The notes: generated by a model not told the origin, from the letters alone. A stretch of 64,000 nt of DNA from CAZPMT01 sp964587655 (GCA_964587655.1 CAZPMT010000005.1:38474-102473), one strand, 5' to 3'; counted from the first letter of the stretch, positions 33,910 through 42,762 are shown. Translations and numbers: made by a program.

Positions 33910-33946
33910 ATGCACGAAGTATACGTGCATGCGCCCGGCTGGGCAA
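33910..33946 (-). promoter_or_regulatory. hsp20-lon promoter with palindrome over the -10
   Basis: On the minus strand: TTGCCC (33946-33941), 17-bp spacer, TATACT (33923-33918). An inverted repeat ATGCACG-N7-CGTGCAT (33910-33930) encloses the -10, ideally placed for a repressor. It is not the CIRCE sequence. It ends 24 bases before the hsp20 ATG. Confidence 0.7.
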
Positions 33947-34067
33947 GTGCAAGTATCCGCGGTTCGCAATTCGGGCAGGCGTTCTGCTATAGTTTCTTCA
34001 AGAAAAGGCAAGTCGACACGCGTTCCTGGTGAGACGTCCACGCCAGATCCCGTGTCCGGAGATCCGA

Positions 34068-35567
34068 ATGCGAAATCGACAAAGCAAGCGTGAGTTCATC
34101 GCCCTGTTGGCTTTCATGATCGCGGGAGCCCTCCTCTTGACCAACGGGTTCGGGGCCAGAATCACCGCTCAGAATGATGAGGTTGACGTCTTCGCGAAGA
34201 TAAAACCCATCGCCGACGTGCTGGACATCATCCTAACCGACTACGTCAGGGAACCCAATATTGACAAGGTCGTCGAAGGGGCGCTTGCCGGCATGATGAA
34301 CACCCTCGACCACCACAGTTCCTACATCTCGCCGGAATCGCTTCGCCAGATGAAGGAGGAAACGAAAGGCGAGTTCGTCGGCATCGGGGTAAGCATCCGT
34401 TTTGATGACGATAAGAACGTGACGGTGTATCAACCGATCCCGGATACGCCCGCCTCCAAGGCCGGAATCATGGCGGGCGACATCATCGTCAAGATTGACG
34501 GCGTTCTCGTGACGGGGATGGGTCTGGATGAGGTGGCCAAGCGCATCCGGGGTCCGCGCGACTCGGTGGTCCGTGTGACGGTAGTCCGCCGCCGTGAGGA
34601 AGCCGAACCAGAAATGCGGGAATACACGGTCAAGCGGGACATTATCCAGTACGAAAGCGTCAAGGAGGCGCGGATCATCCAAGGAGGCATCGGCTACATC
34701 CGCATCAGCGACTTCAAGGACAACACGGCGAAGGACCTCGCAAAGAACATCAGCCAACTCCTCGAAAAGGGCATGACGGGCCTCATACTGGATCTCCGTT
34801 GGAATCCCGGCGGTCTGTTGTCCGCCTCGAAAGAAGCCTGCGATCTGTTTCTGCCCAAGAACACCCTCGTCACGTACACTCAGGGCCGAAAAGCAGGCAA
34901 GACCTCCCTTTCAGAAGACATGAGACTCTATACGGAGAAGACCCCGATTCTGCCGGCGGCTTTCCCGGTGGTCATCCTCACTAACAAAGAAACCGCCAGT
35001 TCGGCGGAGATCGTCACGGGCGCGCTGCAGTTCTGGTCGCGCGCGATCATCGTGGGCTACAATACCTACGGTAAGGGAAGCGTTCAGACCATCATCCCGC
35101 TGGCCCAGCCCTCGGATAGCGCCTTGCGCCTCACAACCGCGCTCTACTACACGCCCGGCGAAGTCAACATCGACGTCGCGGGCATCCGGCCGGACGTGGA
35201 AGTCCCTATGAGCAAGAAGGACCAGGGCGCGCTCCTCAAACAGATGTATGAGTCGATCAAGGACGACTCGAAGCTCCTCAACCAGCAAAACCACGGCTCG
35301 GTAACCGGCAATGAGGCGGGCGATGCCACGGCCGAGGATCTCCAGTTGAAGCGGGCGGTCGAGATACTACAGGAAGACGCCGTCTTCGAACACCTCATTG
35401 CCAAGTACCACAAGGACGTTCACGAAACCCAGGTGGCCGCGTCGCCGGATCAGATCCTCAAGCAGGGACCGTCCGTCGAAGAGCAGACGGAGGAAGCGGA
35501 GCCGAAACCGGAGCAACCCGTAACACCGTCGCCAGCGCCCGCCCCAGCGCCGGCGCCGCCCAAGTAG
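34068..35567 (+). CDS. ctpA: S41 family carboxyl-terminal processing peptidase
   Basis: A 499-residue periplasmic protease. It has an N-terminal signal or membrane anchor (FIALLAFMIAGALLLTNGF), a PDZ domain (about residues 85-175, GEFVGIGVSI...GIMAGDIIVKIDG), and the S41 core with the catalytic serine in NKETASSAEIVTGAL and lysine in NTYGKGSVQT. It ends in a Pro-Ala-rich tail (SPAPAPAPAPPK). It trims C-termini of envelope proteins. ATG 34068 has GGAG seven bases upstream; the frame opens at 34029. It starts a tight group ctpA-rph-rdgB-tsaC. A weak TATAGT -10 at 33988-33993 is possible. Confidence 0.93.
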   Translation: MRNRQSKREFIALLAFMIAGALLLTNGFGARITAQNDEVDVFAKIKPIADVLDIILTDYVREPNIDKVVEGALAGMMNTLDHHSSYISPESLRQMKEETKGEFVGIGVSIRFDDDKNVTVYQPIPDTPASKAGIMAGDIIVKIDGVLVTGMGLDEVAKRIRGPRDSVVRVTVVRRREEAEPEMREYTVKRDIIQYESVKEARIIQGGIGYIRISDFKDNTAKDLAKNISQLLEKGMTGLILDLRWNPGGLLSASKEACDLFLPKNTLVTYTQGRKAGKTSLSEDMRLYTEKTPILPAAFPVVILTNKETASSAEIVTGALQFWSRAIIVGYNTYGKGSVQTIIPLAQPSDSALRLTTALYYTPGEVNIDVAGIRPDVEVPMSKKDQGALLKQMYESIKDDSKLLNQQNHGSVTGNEAGDATAEDLQLKRAVEILQEDAVFEHLIAKYHKDVHETQVAASPDQILKQGPSVEEQTEEAEPKPEQPVTPSPAPAPAPAPPK

Positions 35568-35576
35568 CAAGGAGGG

Positions 35577-36290
35577 ATGATGCGACCCGACCTCCGCGCC
35601 AACGACGCCCTGCGTCCGGTAAGCATCATCCGCGATTACACGAAGTTCGCAGAAGGTTCCGTTCTGGTTGCGTTTGGCGACACAAAGGTCATCTGTACGG
35701 CGTCGCTCAGCAAACATGTGCCGCCGTTTCTGCGCGACTCCGGCACGGGATGGGTCACAGCGGAGTATGCCATGCTGCCGAGATCGACCCAGGAGCGCGG
35801 CATTCGCGACAACATGCGAAAGGGCCGTGCGCTCGAAATCGGACGGCTCATAGGCCGCGCCCTCCGCTCCGTTGTCGATCTCGCCGCGCTCGGCGAGCGG
35901 CAGATCATCATCGATTGCGACGTCATCCAGGCCGACGGGGGCACGCGAACCGCAGCAATCACCGGTTCCTATGTGGCCCTTCATGACGCCCTTACCCACC
36001 TCGTCGACAAGGACGTGCTGCCGTCATCGCCCCTTGCGTACCAGTGCGCAGCCGTCAGTCTCGGCCTCGTCGACGGCGAACTATTGCTGGACCTCTGCTA
36101 CGAGGAAGATTTCCGCGCGGACGTCGACATGAACCTTGTCATGCGCGCGGACGGCGCTATCATCGAGCTTCAAGGCACGGCCGAGAAGAAGACCTTCCCG
36201 CGGACGATACTGAATCAAATGATCGACCTCGGCGAAGAAGGCATCCGGCGGTTGCTGGATATCCAGAATGAGGCGTTGAGCCGTGCATGA
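35577..36290 (+). CDS. rph: ribonuclease PH
   Basis: A 237-residue phosphorolytic 3'-exoribonuclease that trims tRNA 3' ends. Diagnostic blocks are present: RPVSIIRDYTKFAEGSVLV, GWVTAEYAMLPRSTQERG, IIIDCDVIQADGGTRTAAITG and ELQGTAEKKTF. Two ATGs follow AAGGAGGG, so the start is 35577 or 35580. It begins nine bases after ctpA, and its stop overlaps rdgB. Confidence 0.97.
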   Translation: MMRPDLRANDALRPVSIIRDYTKFAEGSVLVAFGDTKVICTASLSKHVPPFLRDSGTGWVTAEYAMLPRSTQERGIRDNMRKGRALEIGRLIGRALRSVVDLAALGERQIIIDCDVIQADGGTRTAAITGSYVALHDALTHLVDKDVLPSSPLAYQCAAVSLGLVDGELLLDLCYEEDFRADVDMNLVMRADGAIIELQGTAEKKTFPRTILNQMIDLGEEGIRRLLDIQNEALSRA

Positions 36291-36912
36291 GCCACTCCTG
36301 ATCGGATCTGGCAACCGCGGAAAGGCCGCCGAACTCGCCGAACTCCTTCAAGGACTCCCGTGGGACATCAAGAGTCTCGCGGACTTTTCCAACGTGCCTG
36401 CACCGGTCGAAGACGGCGACACTTTCGAAGCAAACGCCGTCAAGAAGGCCTCAAGCTTCAGCGCGTGCTTCAACGTGTGCTGCGTCGCCGACGACTCTGG
36501 ACTCATTGTCGACGCCCTCGGCGGAGCCCCCGGAATTTACTCGGCGCGATATGCGGGCGCAGCATGCAACGATGCCGATAACCGGGCCAAACTCCTCGCG
36601 GCACTCGACGGAGTCCCGGAGAAAAAACGCACGGCGCGCTTCGTGTGCTGTGCCGCATTCATGAAACCCGGACAGCCGCCTCACATCGAGACCGGCGCCG
36701 TCGAAGGCCGAATCGCATTCGAGTGCCGCGGACACTTGGGCTTCGGATATGACCCGCTGTTCATCCCGGAAGGCTTCGAGGAGACTTTCGGCGAAATCGA
36801 ACCCGCACGGAAACACCTCATCAGCCACCGCGGGCGAGCCCTGCGAAAACTGCGCGATTACTTGGAGTCGCTCGTTGAGAATCATTGCTCCGACGCCGCA
36901 AGGCATACGTGA
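36283..36912 (+). CDS. rdgB: XTP/dITP diphosphatase
   Basis: A 209-residue HAM1/RdgB house-cleaning pyrophosphatase. The start motif LLIGSGNRGKAAEL binds the triphosphate, VADDSGLIVDALGGAPGIYSARYAG is the family signature, and FGYDPLFIPEG lies in the C-terminal lobe. It removes ITP/XTP from nucleotide pools. The start is GTG at 36283, overlapping rph by eight bases; the nearby ATG at 36287 is out of frame. Confidence 0.96.
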   Translation: MHEPLLIGSGNRGKAAELAELLQGLPWDIKSLADFSNVPAPVEDGDTFEANAVKKASSFSACFNVCCVADDSGLIVDALGGAPGIYSARYAGAACNDADNRAKLLAALDGVPEKKRTARFVCCAAFMKPGQPPHIETGAVEGRIAFECRGHLGFGYDPLFIPEGFEETFGEIEPARKHLISHRGRALRKLRDYLESLVENHCSDAARHT

Positions 36913-37492
36913 CGCCGCAACGGTCATCCGCGATGGCGGAGTTGTCGCCTACCCCACGGAAACCGTATACGGTCTCGGCGTGAATCCCTTCTCGACGGAA
37001 GCCATCGAACGGCTTTTCGACATAAAGGGGCGCGAAACTCACAACGCGATCCCTCTCGCCATAGGTAATATGCATCAACTAACATACGAAATCGCACATA
37101 TAGCCCCTCGCGACATGGCATACATACATACATTCTGGCCGGGGCCGCTTTCACTCCTTCTGCCAAAGTCGCCCAGGCTACCCGCCATGCTCACGTCCGG
37201 GAACCCAAAAGTCTGTGTACGCTGGACCTCGCACCCGGTCGCGCGCGCCCTGTGCCTGGCGGTTGGGACGGCCATCACCTCCACGTCGGCCAATCGTTCC
37301 GGGGAACCGCCTGCGCGGTCCGTTGACGAACTTTATCTGCCTGGAATCGACCTCGTTCTGGACGGAGGCACGCTCGAACCGAGCGAACCTTCGACGGTCT
37401 TTGACCCGGAGACCGGAGCGATCATCCGTGCTGGCGCCATCTCGGAAGAAGCGCTCCGCGCCGTACCGAGGATAAGATCATCCGGCAAGTAA
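36875..37492 (+). CDS. tsaC: L-threonylcarbamoyladenylate synthase (YrdC/Sua5 domain)
   Basis: A 205-residue YrdC-fold enzyme that makes threonylcarbamoyl-AMP for t6A37 of ANN-decoding tRNAs. Signatures are GGVVAYPTETVYGLGVNPF, KGRETHNAIPLAI (usually KxRP at this site, here KGRE), WPGPLSLLLP and ITSTSANRSGEPP. A TTG start at 36875, inside the end of rdgB, has GGAG seven bases upstream. It has no C-terminal Sua5 domain. It closes the ctpA-rph-rdgB-tsaC group. Confidence 0.93.
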   Translation: MRIIAPTPQGIRDAATVIRDGGVVAYPTETVYGLGVNPFSTEAIERLFDIKGRETHNAIPLAIGNMHQLTYEIAHIAPRDMAYIHTFWPGPLSLLLPKSPRLPAMLTSGNPKVCVRWTSHPVARALCLAVGTAITSTSANRSGEPPARSVDELYLPGIDLVLDGGTLEPSEPSTVFDPETGAIIRAGAISEEALRAVPRIRSSGK

Positions 37493-37502
37493 GCCGTTTC
37501 AC

Positions 37503-37531
37503 TTGCCCCACGCACGTTCAAGCACTAGAAT
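37503..37531 (+). promoter_or_regulatory. sigma70-type promoter of rpiB
   Basis: TTGCCC (37503-37508), exactly 17 bp, TAGAAT (37526-37531). The -35 hexamer equals that of the hsp20-lon promoter. The rpiB ATG lies 46 bases after the -10. Confidence 0.65.
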
Positions 37532-37540
37532 GGCCGTGGG

Positions 37541-37557
37541 GCAGGCTGTCAGTCTGC
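37541..37557. repeat. 17-bp palindrome (copy 2)
   Basis: GCAGGCTGTCAGTCTGC, differing by one base from 17778-17794. It lies in the predicted 5' leader of rpiB, so a hairpin there could affect translation. Confidence 0.6.
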
Positions 37558-37577
37558 TCTTTGAGAGCAAGGAGACA

Positions 37578-38021
37578 ATGATGGTGATAGCGGTGGGAAG
37601 CGACCATGCGGGCTACGAGGGCGACGTGCCCTACAAACCGGAGATCGCGAAGCATATTCTGTCGCTCGGCCACCAAGTGTTGGATTGCGGCACGAACGGA
37701 CCCGACCCGGTGGACTATCCGGACTATGCACAAAAGGTTAGCGAGGCAGTTCTGCGCGGCAGTGCGGACTTTGGCGTGTCGATGTGCGGCACGGGCATCG
37801 GCATGAGTATCACCGCGAACCGAAACCCCGGCATTCGCGCGGCCGCGTGCGCTACCCCGGAGATGGCTCGACTCGCCCGCGAGCACAACGACGCCAACGT
37901 GCTCTGCATCGGACGGCGCATCCTTTCCCTCGAACAATGCATCGAACTCTTGGACGTGTTTATCAGCACACCTTTCAGCGAGGATGAACGACACAAGCGG
38001 CGCGTCGGCAAGATGGGTTGA
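37578..38021 (+). CDS. rpiB: ribose-5-phosphate isomerase B
   Basis: A 147-residue RpiB/LacAB isomerase interconverting ribose 5-phosphate and ribulose 5-phosphate. VGSDHAGYEGD at the N-terminus, DCGTNGPDPVDYPDYA and the active-site cysteine loop SMCGTGIGMSITANR are typical. ATG 37578 has AAGGAG three bases upstream of a second ATG-proximal position, so 37578 or 37581. It is followed 28 bases later by hslU, probably co-transcribed. Confidence 0.95.
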   Translation: MMVIAVGSDHAGYEGDVPYKPEIAKHILSLGHQVLDCGTNGPDPVDYPDYAQKVSEAVLRGSADFGVSMCGTGIGMSITANRNPGIRAAACATPEMARLAREHNDANVLCIGRRILSLEQCIELLDVFISTPFSEDERHKRRVGKMG

Positions 38022-38048
38022 TGCGCGGCTATTGAAGGGAACAACCAT

Positions 38049-39440
38049 ATGAGCAGCTTGACACCCCGGCAGATTGTCGAGGAACTCGACAAATACATCA
38101 TCGGCCAGGCGGACGCGAAGCGCAAGGTGGCCATCGCCTTGCGAAACCGCTGGCGGCGTCAGCAGATCCCGGATGACCTGCGCGATGAAGTCATCCCGAA
38201 GAACATCATCATGATAGGCCCCACGGGGGTCGGCAAGACGGAGATCGCGCGGCGGCTCGCACGCATGGCGGATGCGCCGTTCCTCAAGATCGAGGCATCA
38301 AAGTTCACTGAGGTGGGCTACGTGGGACGCGACTGTGAATCGATGATCCGCGAACTCGTCGAGGTCGGCGTCAGTCTCGTCCGCGAAGAAATGAAGAAGG
38401 AACTGGCCGACAAGGCGAAGGAACTGGCGGAGAGGCGCCTGCTCGACTGCCTGCTCCCGCCGCGCTCGCCTAAGGCCCCTCGCGCGTTTCGTCCGAACGA
38501 CCCGAGCGCGGGAGACGAGGCCCCCGTCACGCCAGATCCAGGCGAAGCGGCCGAGGCCAGGACCCGAGAGATCCTTCTCGATAAGCTCCGCAAGGGTGAA
38601 CTGGACGACCGCGAGGTCGAAGTTGAGATGCGCGAGGCCGGCAACATGCCGATGATGCAGGTCTTCTCGAACGCCGGCATGGAGGAGATGGGCGTCAACA
38701 TCCAGGAAATGTTCGGCCGCCTCATGCCGCCGCGCACCAAGCGCCGCAAAGTAACCGTCAAGGAGGCCCGGGGCATCATCGAACAGGAAGCCCTGCATGA
38801 CTTGATCGACATGGACGCCGTCGTCTCGCGCGCCATCGAGCGGACCGAGAACGCGGGCATCGTATTCCTCGACGAGATCGACAAGATAGCAGGACGCAGC
38901 GTCCCGGGTCACGGGCCGGACGTGTCACGCGAAGGCGTGCAGCGCGACATCCTCCCGATTGTCGAGGGGTCCACCGTCATCACGAAGTACGGGCCGGTTC
39001 GCACCGATCACATCCTCTTCATCGCCGCTGGCGCGTTCCCCATGACGAAGGTCCCGGACCCCATCCCGGAGCTCCAGGGACGCTTCCCCATCCGAGTGGA
39101 ACTCACAAGCCTTCACGCGGCCGATTTCGCACGCATCCTCCGAGAGCCGCAAAACTCTCTGATCAAACAGTACCAGGCCCTCCTCGCCGCGGAGAACGTC
39201 GGGGTCGAGTTCAAGGACGACGCAGTCGAATGCATTGCGCGGATCGCACAGCGTGTGAACGAAGACACGGAGAACATCGGCGCGCGACGCCTCCACACCA
39301 TAATGGAGTACCTCCTCGAGGACATCTTGTTCGAGGCCCCGGAGTGCAGCGGAAAACAAATGACCATCAGCGCCGCCGACGTAGACAAACGCCTTTCCAA
39401 GATCGGTGAAGACCACGACCTGGGCCGGTACATTCTCTAA
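38049..39440 (+). CDS. hslU: HslU (ClpY) ATPase subunit of HslUV protease
   Basis: A 463-residue AAA+ unfoldase. Opening LTPRQIVEELDKYIIGQADAKRKVAIALRNRWRR, Walker A GPTGVGKTE (57-65), the HslU-specific pore motif GYVGRD near residue 95, an inserted I-domain (about 115-240) and sensor regions identify it. The C-terminus LGRYIL is the tail that docks into HslV, implying HslV exists. Usually hslV lies directly upstream; here rpiB does, and no hslV is in the window. Its stop codon is part of a perfect 25-bp inverted repeat. Confidence 0.96.
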   Translation: MSSLTPRQIVEELDKYIIGQADAKRKVAIALRNRWRRQQIPDDLRDEVIPKNIIMIGPTGVGKTEIARRLARMADAPFLKIEASKFTEVGYVGRDCESMIRELVEVGVSLVREEMKKELADKAKELAERRLLDCLLPPRSPKAPRAFRPNDPSAGDEAPVTPDPGEAAEARTREILLDKLRKGELDDREVEVEMREAGNMPMMQVFSNAGMEEMGVNIQEMFGRLMPPRTKRRKVTVKEARGIIEQEALHDLIDMDAVVSRAIERTENAGIVFLDEIDKIAGRSVPGHGPDVSREGVQRDILPIVEGSTVITKYGPVRTDHILFIAAGAFPMTKVPDPIPELQGRFPIRVELTSLHAADFARILREPQNSLIKQYQALLAAENVGVEFKDDAVECIARIAQRVNEDTENIGARRLHTIMEYLLEDILFEAPECSGKQMTISAADVDKRLSKIGEDHDLGRYIL

Positions 39441-39490
39441 CCCGCATTGTTCCCAGCCCGGCGTAGCCGGGCTGGGAACAATGCGGGTTA
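39438..39490. terminator. 25-bp perfect inverted repeat between convergent hslU and recJ
   Basis: Arms 39438-39462 and 39466-39490 are exact reverse complements around a GTA loop. The left arm starts with the hslU stop TAA. It can act as a bidirectional terminator for hslU and recJ or be a dispersed REP hairpin (core CCCAGCCCGGC). No T-tract is present. Confidence 0.8.
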
Positions 39491-39544
39491 GGGATCTTCC
39501 GGTTCTTGCGTACTTCCCTGGCTATAACCTTCGGAAAGGCGGCG

Positions 39545-41245
39545 CTATTCGTCGGCGATATGAACATCTTTCAGGACGAGTTGGATTGTCGTCTCGCCGC
39601 GCCACGTGTTGAGTTTCGGGGTGAAGGCGATGTCCACCGGCCGTGTGCCGATGGTCTGCTCGAGAAGGCTGGCCATGTTGAAACCGATTGCCTCAAAGAG
39701 GCGCGACCCCTGTTGGGCAGTGAACCGCGCATGGCCGCCGCGCAGCTCGCGAAGGGAATAGGGGACAGGCGTGACGCCGTACGTGCAGAACACGGGCGCG
39801 GGGTTCATACAGCCGAATGGTTCGAGGCGGTCCAGTGCACTCACAAGGTGCGGGTCGATTTCGCTGAATGAAAGCAGGGCGTCGACGGCCAGGGTGCGAA
39901 GCGGAGAGATCGCGCCCATGCGGCGAACCGCCTCCGCTTCGAAGGCTGCCTGAAAGGCCGGAACCGCCTCTTCGCGGAGCGTCAGACCGGCAGCCGCGCT
40001 GTGGCCGCCGAAGCGAATCACGTGCTCTTTGCAGGCGCTCAGCGCGTCGACCATGTCAAACTCGTCCACGCTGCGCCCGGAGCCGCGGGCTATCCCGTCC
40101 TCGTCAATCGCGAGCAGGATCGCGGGACGGTTGTACGCCGCCTGGAGTCTCGCCGCCACGATTCCAATCACGCCGGGATGCCATCCGCGGCGCGAGAGCA
40201 CTAGCGCGCCGCGATCAGCGTATACCGTCGCCTCAGCCTCTTCGACGGCCTCGTCGTACATGGTCCTTTCGATAACCCGTCTTTCCTCGTTCGCCTTGTT
40301 GAGCTCCGACGCCATCCGGGAGGCTTCTTCCGGCGAATCCGTCAGCATAAGTTGCAGCGGCACAAGTCCGTTGCCCAGGCGTCCGGCCGCGTTCAGGCGC
40401 GGCCCTAGTGCGAACGCGATCTTCTCCGCGGTCACGTCTTTGATCTTGATGCCCGCGACGCTCGCCAGATGCTCCAAGCCGAGACGGGGCCGTTTCGCCA
40501 TTTCCTCCAGTCCGAGCAGGACGAGGATTCTGTTCTGGCCGCGAAGCGGCATCACATCGGCCACGGTTCCCATGGTGGCAAGGTCGAGATCCGCGATCTC
40601 GCCCGTCAGCGCGCGTGCAAGGTTGAACGCCACCGCCGCCCCTGAAATGGACCAGCACGGATGATCATGCCCCTGCCGTTTGGGATCGATCAACGCCAGG
40701 GCGTCCGGCAGATCCCCTTCGAGTTGATGGTGGTCCGTAACGATGAAGTCAACGCCAAGGCGGCGCGCGGCCTCGGCGGCGGCGCGCGCATTGATCCCGT
40801 TATCGACCGTCACGATGAGCGAAACGCCGTCGCGGTGCGCCGCTTCGACGTGCTCGACGGCGAGCCCGTATCCTTCCGTGAGCCTGCTCGGCATGGCGTA
40901 CGAATAGCGGCCGATTCCGAAGCGTCGCAGGGCATTGATCAGTATGGCCATCCCCGCAATGCCGTCAACGTCGTAGTCGCCGAAGATAAGGACATGCTCG
41001 TCTTCCGTACGGGCGCGCTCGAGGCGCTCGACCGCTGGGCGCATGTCGATCAACGAAAAAGGATCCGCAAGGTCGTCCAGCGTCGGGCTCAAGAAGGCCC
41101 TGCCCGCGTCCACCGTATCGATTCCGCGCGAAGCCATGACGTGCGCGACAATCCGGGGGATGCCGAGCCCCTTCGAGAGTTCAGCCGTCTTGGCGCGATC
41201 CTCCTCCGCTATGCGCCATTTGTCCGAGCGTCCTTGGCGCGTCAT
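39545..41245 (-). CDS. recJ: single-stranded-DNA-specific exonuclease RecJ
   Basis: A 566-residue 5'-3' exonuclease of the DHH phosphoesterase superfamily. Motifs FGDYDVDG (88-95) and TDHH (170-173), followed by DPKRQGHDHPC, form the Mn2+ centre. The DHHA1 part has GSGRSVDEFDM and RFGGHSAAAGLTL. A C-terminal OB domain follows. It acts in recombination and mismatch repair. The ATG overlaps the cmk stop by four bases (ATGA), so it is translated with cmk. Confidence 0.95.
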   Translation of the reverse strand: MTRQGRSDKWRIAEEDRAKTAELSKGLGIPRIVAHVMASRGIDTVDAGRAFLSPTLDDLADPFSLIDMRPAVERLERARTEDEHVLIFGDYDVDGIAGMAILINALRRFGIGRYSYAMPSRLTEGYGLAVEHVEAAHRDGVSLIVTVDNGINARAAAEAARRLGVDFIVTDHHQLEGDLPDALALIDPKRQGHDHPCWSISGAAVAFNLARALTGEIADLDLATMGTVADVMPLRGQNRILVLLGLEEMAKRPRLGLEHLASVAGIKIKDVTAEKIAFALGPRLNAAGRLGNGLVPLQLMLTDSPEEASRMASELNKANEERRVIERTMYDEAVEEAEATVYADRGALVLSRRGWHPGVIGIVAARLQAAYNRPAILLAIDEDGIARGSGRSVDEFDMVDALSACKEHVIRFGGHSAAAGLTLREEAVPAFQAAFEAEAVRRMGAISPLRTLAVDALLSFSEIDPHLVSALDRLEPFGCMNPAPVFCTYGVTPVPYSLRELRGGHARFTAQQGSRLFEAIGFNMASLLEQTIGTRPVDIAFTPKLNTWRGETTIQLVLKDVHIADE

Positions 41246-41916
41246 AGGCGGCTCCGAGCCAGACGGACGATCCTGTCGACGACCTCGTCCAGCGTCAGGT
41301 TCGTGGTGTCCACAAGGGTCGCGTCCTCGGCGCGACGCAACGGCGCGACCGCGCGGGTGCGCGTCTTCTCATCGCGCACGCGCACCTCTTCGCGAAGGGC
41401 GTCCATATCCACGGCGACTCCTTTCGCGCGCAATTCCGCCGCCCGCCTGCGCGTGCGTTCTTCCAAAGAAGCATCCAGGAAGATCTTGCACCGGGCCTCT
41501 GGAAAAACTACCGTTCCCATGTCGCGTCCTTCGGCTACCGTCGGACATCTCGCCGCGAACTCCCGTTGCAGCGCCACCAAGTGCTCCCGCACTTCCGGGT
41601 TCTCGTCCAGCTTGTATATCACCCGCGTGACCTCGGGCGAGCGGATCGCATCCGTAACGTCCTGGCCATCCACCACGACCTGAAGGCCGTTCTCCCGTTC
41701 GTTCAACTCGAGTCGCATGGCCCGGGACGACTCGACCGTCGCGGCGGGGTCATCCATATCCACGCCGCGCGCCAATGCCCGCCATGTGGCAGCGCGATAC
41801 ATAGCGCCCGTGTCGAGGAATGCGTAGCCGAGGCGGCGCGCAACGCGCCGCGCGACAGTACTTTTGCCCGCGCCGGCGGGGCCGTCTATCGCCACAATGT
41901 ATGTTTTATCGTCCAT
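41242..41916 (-). CDS. cmk: cytidylate kinase
   Basis: A 224-residue CMP/dCMP kinase. P-loop DGPAGAGKSTVARRVA (residues 11-26), FLDTGAMYRAATWRAL near residue 35, and EGRDMGTVVFPEARCKIFLDAS in the middle define it. It phosphorylates CMP to CDP. It precedes recJ with an ATGA overlap. Confidence 0.96.
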   Translation of the reverse strand: MDDKTYIVAIDGPAGAGKSTVARRVARRLGYAFLDTGAMYRAATWRALARGVDMDDPAATVESSRAMRLELNERENGLQVVVDGQDVTDAIRSPEVTRVIYKLDENPEVREHLVALQREFAARCPTVAEGRDMGTVVFPEARCKIFLDASLEERTRRRAAELRAKGVAVDMDALREEVRVRDEKTRTRAVAPLRRAEDATLVDTTNLTLDEVVDRIVRLARSRL

Positions 41917-41933
41917 ATATGCGTCGATGGTAG

Positions 41934-42000
41934 CGCGACGTTTCCAACGTCGCAGTCATTTTCGATATGCAACCGCGATGTTGGAAACATCGCGCCACTG
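41934..42000. repeat. paired REP-like palindromes overlapping the mtnP 3' end
   Basis: Two related hairpins: GCGACGTTTCCAACGTCGC (41936-41954) and, inverted, GCGATGTTGGAAACATCGC (41979-41997), separated by 24 bases. Together they form a REP doublet. The right hairpin and spacer are translated as the last residues of mtnP. Confidence 0.75.
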
Positions 42001-42762
42001 GGCGGATGGCCTCCGTGCGAGCTGCGGCACGGCCTTTAGCAGAAGCCCGGTGATCTTCTCCACATTCTTCGAGAAAATATCGAGGATCATTTCCCAAGTC
42101 ACGGGATCTTCGTCCTCTTTCCAACTGTCGTAGTCCGTCGACATGGCGACCGCTCCGTAAGGAATCGCGGCTTCGTTTGCCAGGGCGGCCTCGGGCGCGA
42201 CGCTCATGTTGACGATATCGGCTCCCCAGACCCTGAACATGCGCGACTCGGCACGCGTGGCGAAGCGGGGTCCTTCACAGGTGATGACGGCGCCCCGCTC
42301 ATGGAAGGCCAGGCCGAGTTCCTTGGCGCAGTCGATCAAGACGGATCGGATTTCCTCGGAGAACGGGTCGGGCATCGCGGTATGCCGCGCGTTGCCCGGC
42401 TCGAACTCGTCGAAGAAGGTCACGTTCCGGAATCGAGTGAAATCGATGAATTGGTCTATGATTACGAGGTCGCCCCTCTTGATCTCCTCTCGCAGACTGC
42501 CCACGGCGGTTGTGGCGATGATGTGCGTGCAACCGGCCTGCTTCAGCGCCCATATGTTGCCGCGGAAGTTGACGTGCGTGGGCGTGATCGTGTGGTGGCG
42601 GCCGTGCCGGGCGAGGAGCACAACGTCGACACCTTCAATGGTTCCGGTGGTAAGCGGCGAACTTGGCGGACCGTACGGCGTTTCCACGTCGATTTCCTGC
42701 GCGTTCTTGATTATCCCAGGGTCTTCCAAGCCCGACCCGCCGATAATGCCGATTCTCACCAT
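41956..42762 (-). CDS. mtnP: S-methyl-5'-thioadenosine phosphorylase
   Basis: A 268-residue purine-nucleoside-phosphorylase-family enzyme. IGIIGGSGLEDPGI at the N-terminus, phosphate site RHGRHHTITPTHVNFRGNIWALK, and the substrate block CEGPRFATRAESRMFR...NMSVAPEAALANE are the MTAP signatures. It splits methylthioadenosine to adenine and methylthioribose 1-phosphate. The final 13-14 residues (RDVSNIAVAYRK) and stop are encoded by the REP doublet, so the native end was probably a little shorter. Confidence 0.95.
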   Translation of the reverse strand: MVRIGIIGGSGLEDPGIIKNAQEIDVETPYGPPSSPLTTGTIEGVDVVLLARHGRHHTITPTHVNFRGNIWALKQAGCTHIIATTAVGSLREEIKRGDLVIIDQFIDFTRFRNVTFFDEFEPGNARHTAMPDPFSEEIRSVLIDCAKELGLAFHERGAVITCEGPRFATRAESRMFRVWGADIVNMSVAPEAALANEAAIPYGAVAMSTDYDSWKEDEDPVTWEMILDIFSKNVEKITGLLLKAVPQLARRPSAQWRDVSNIAVAYRK

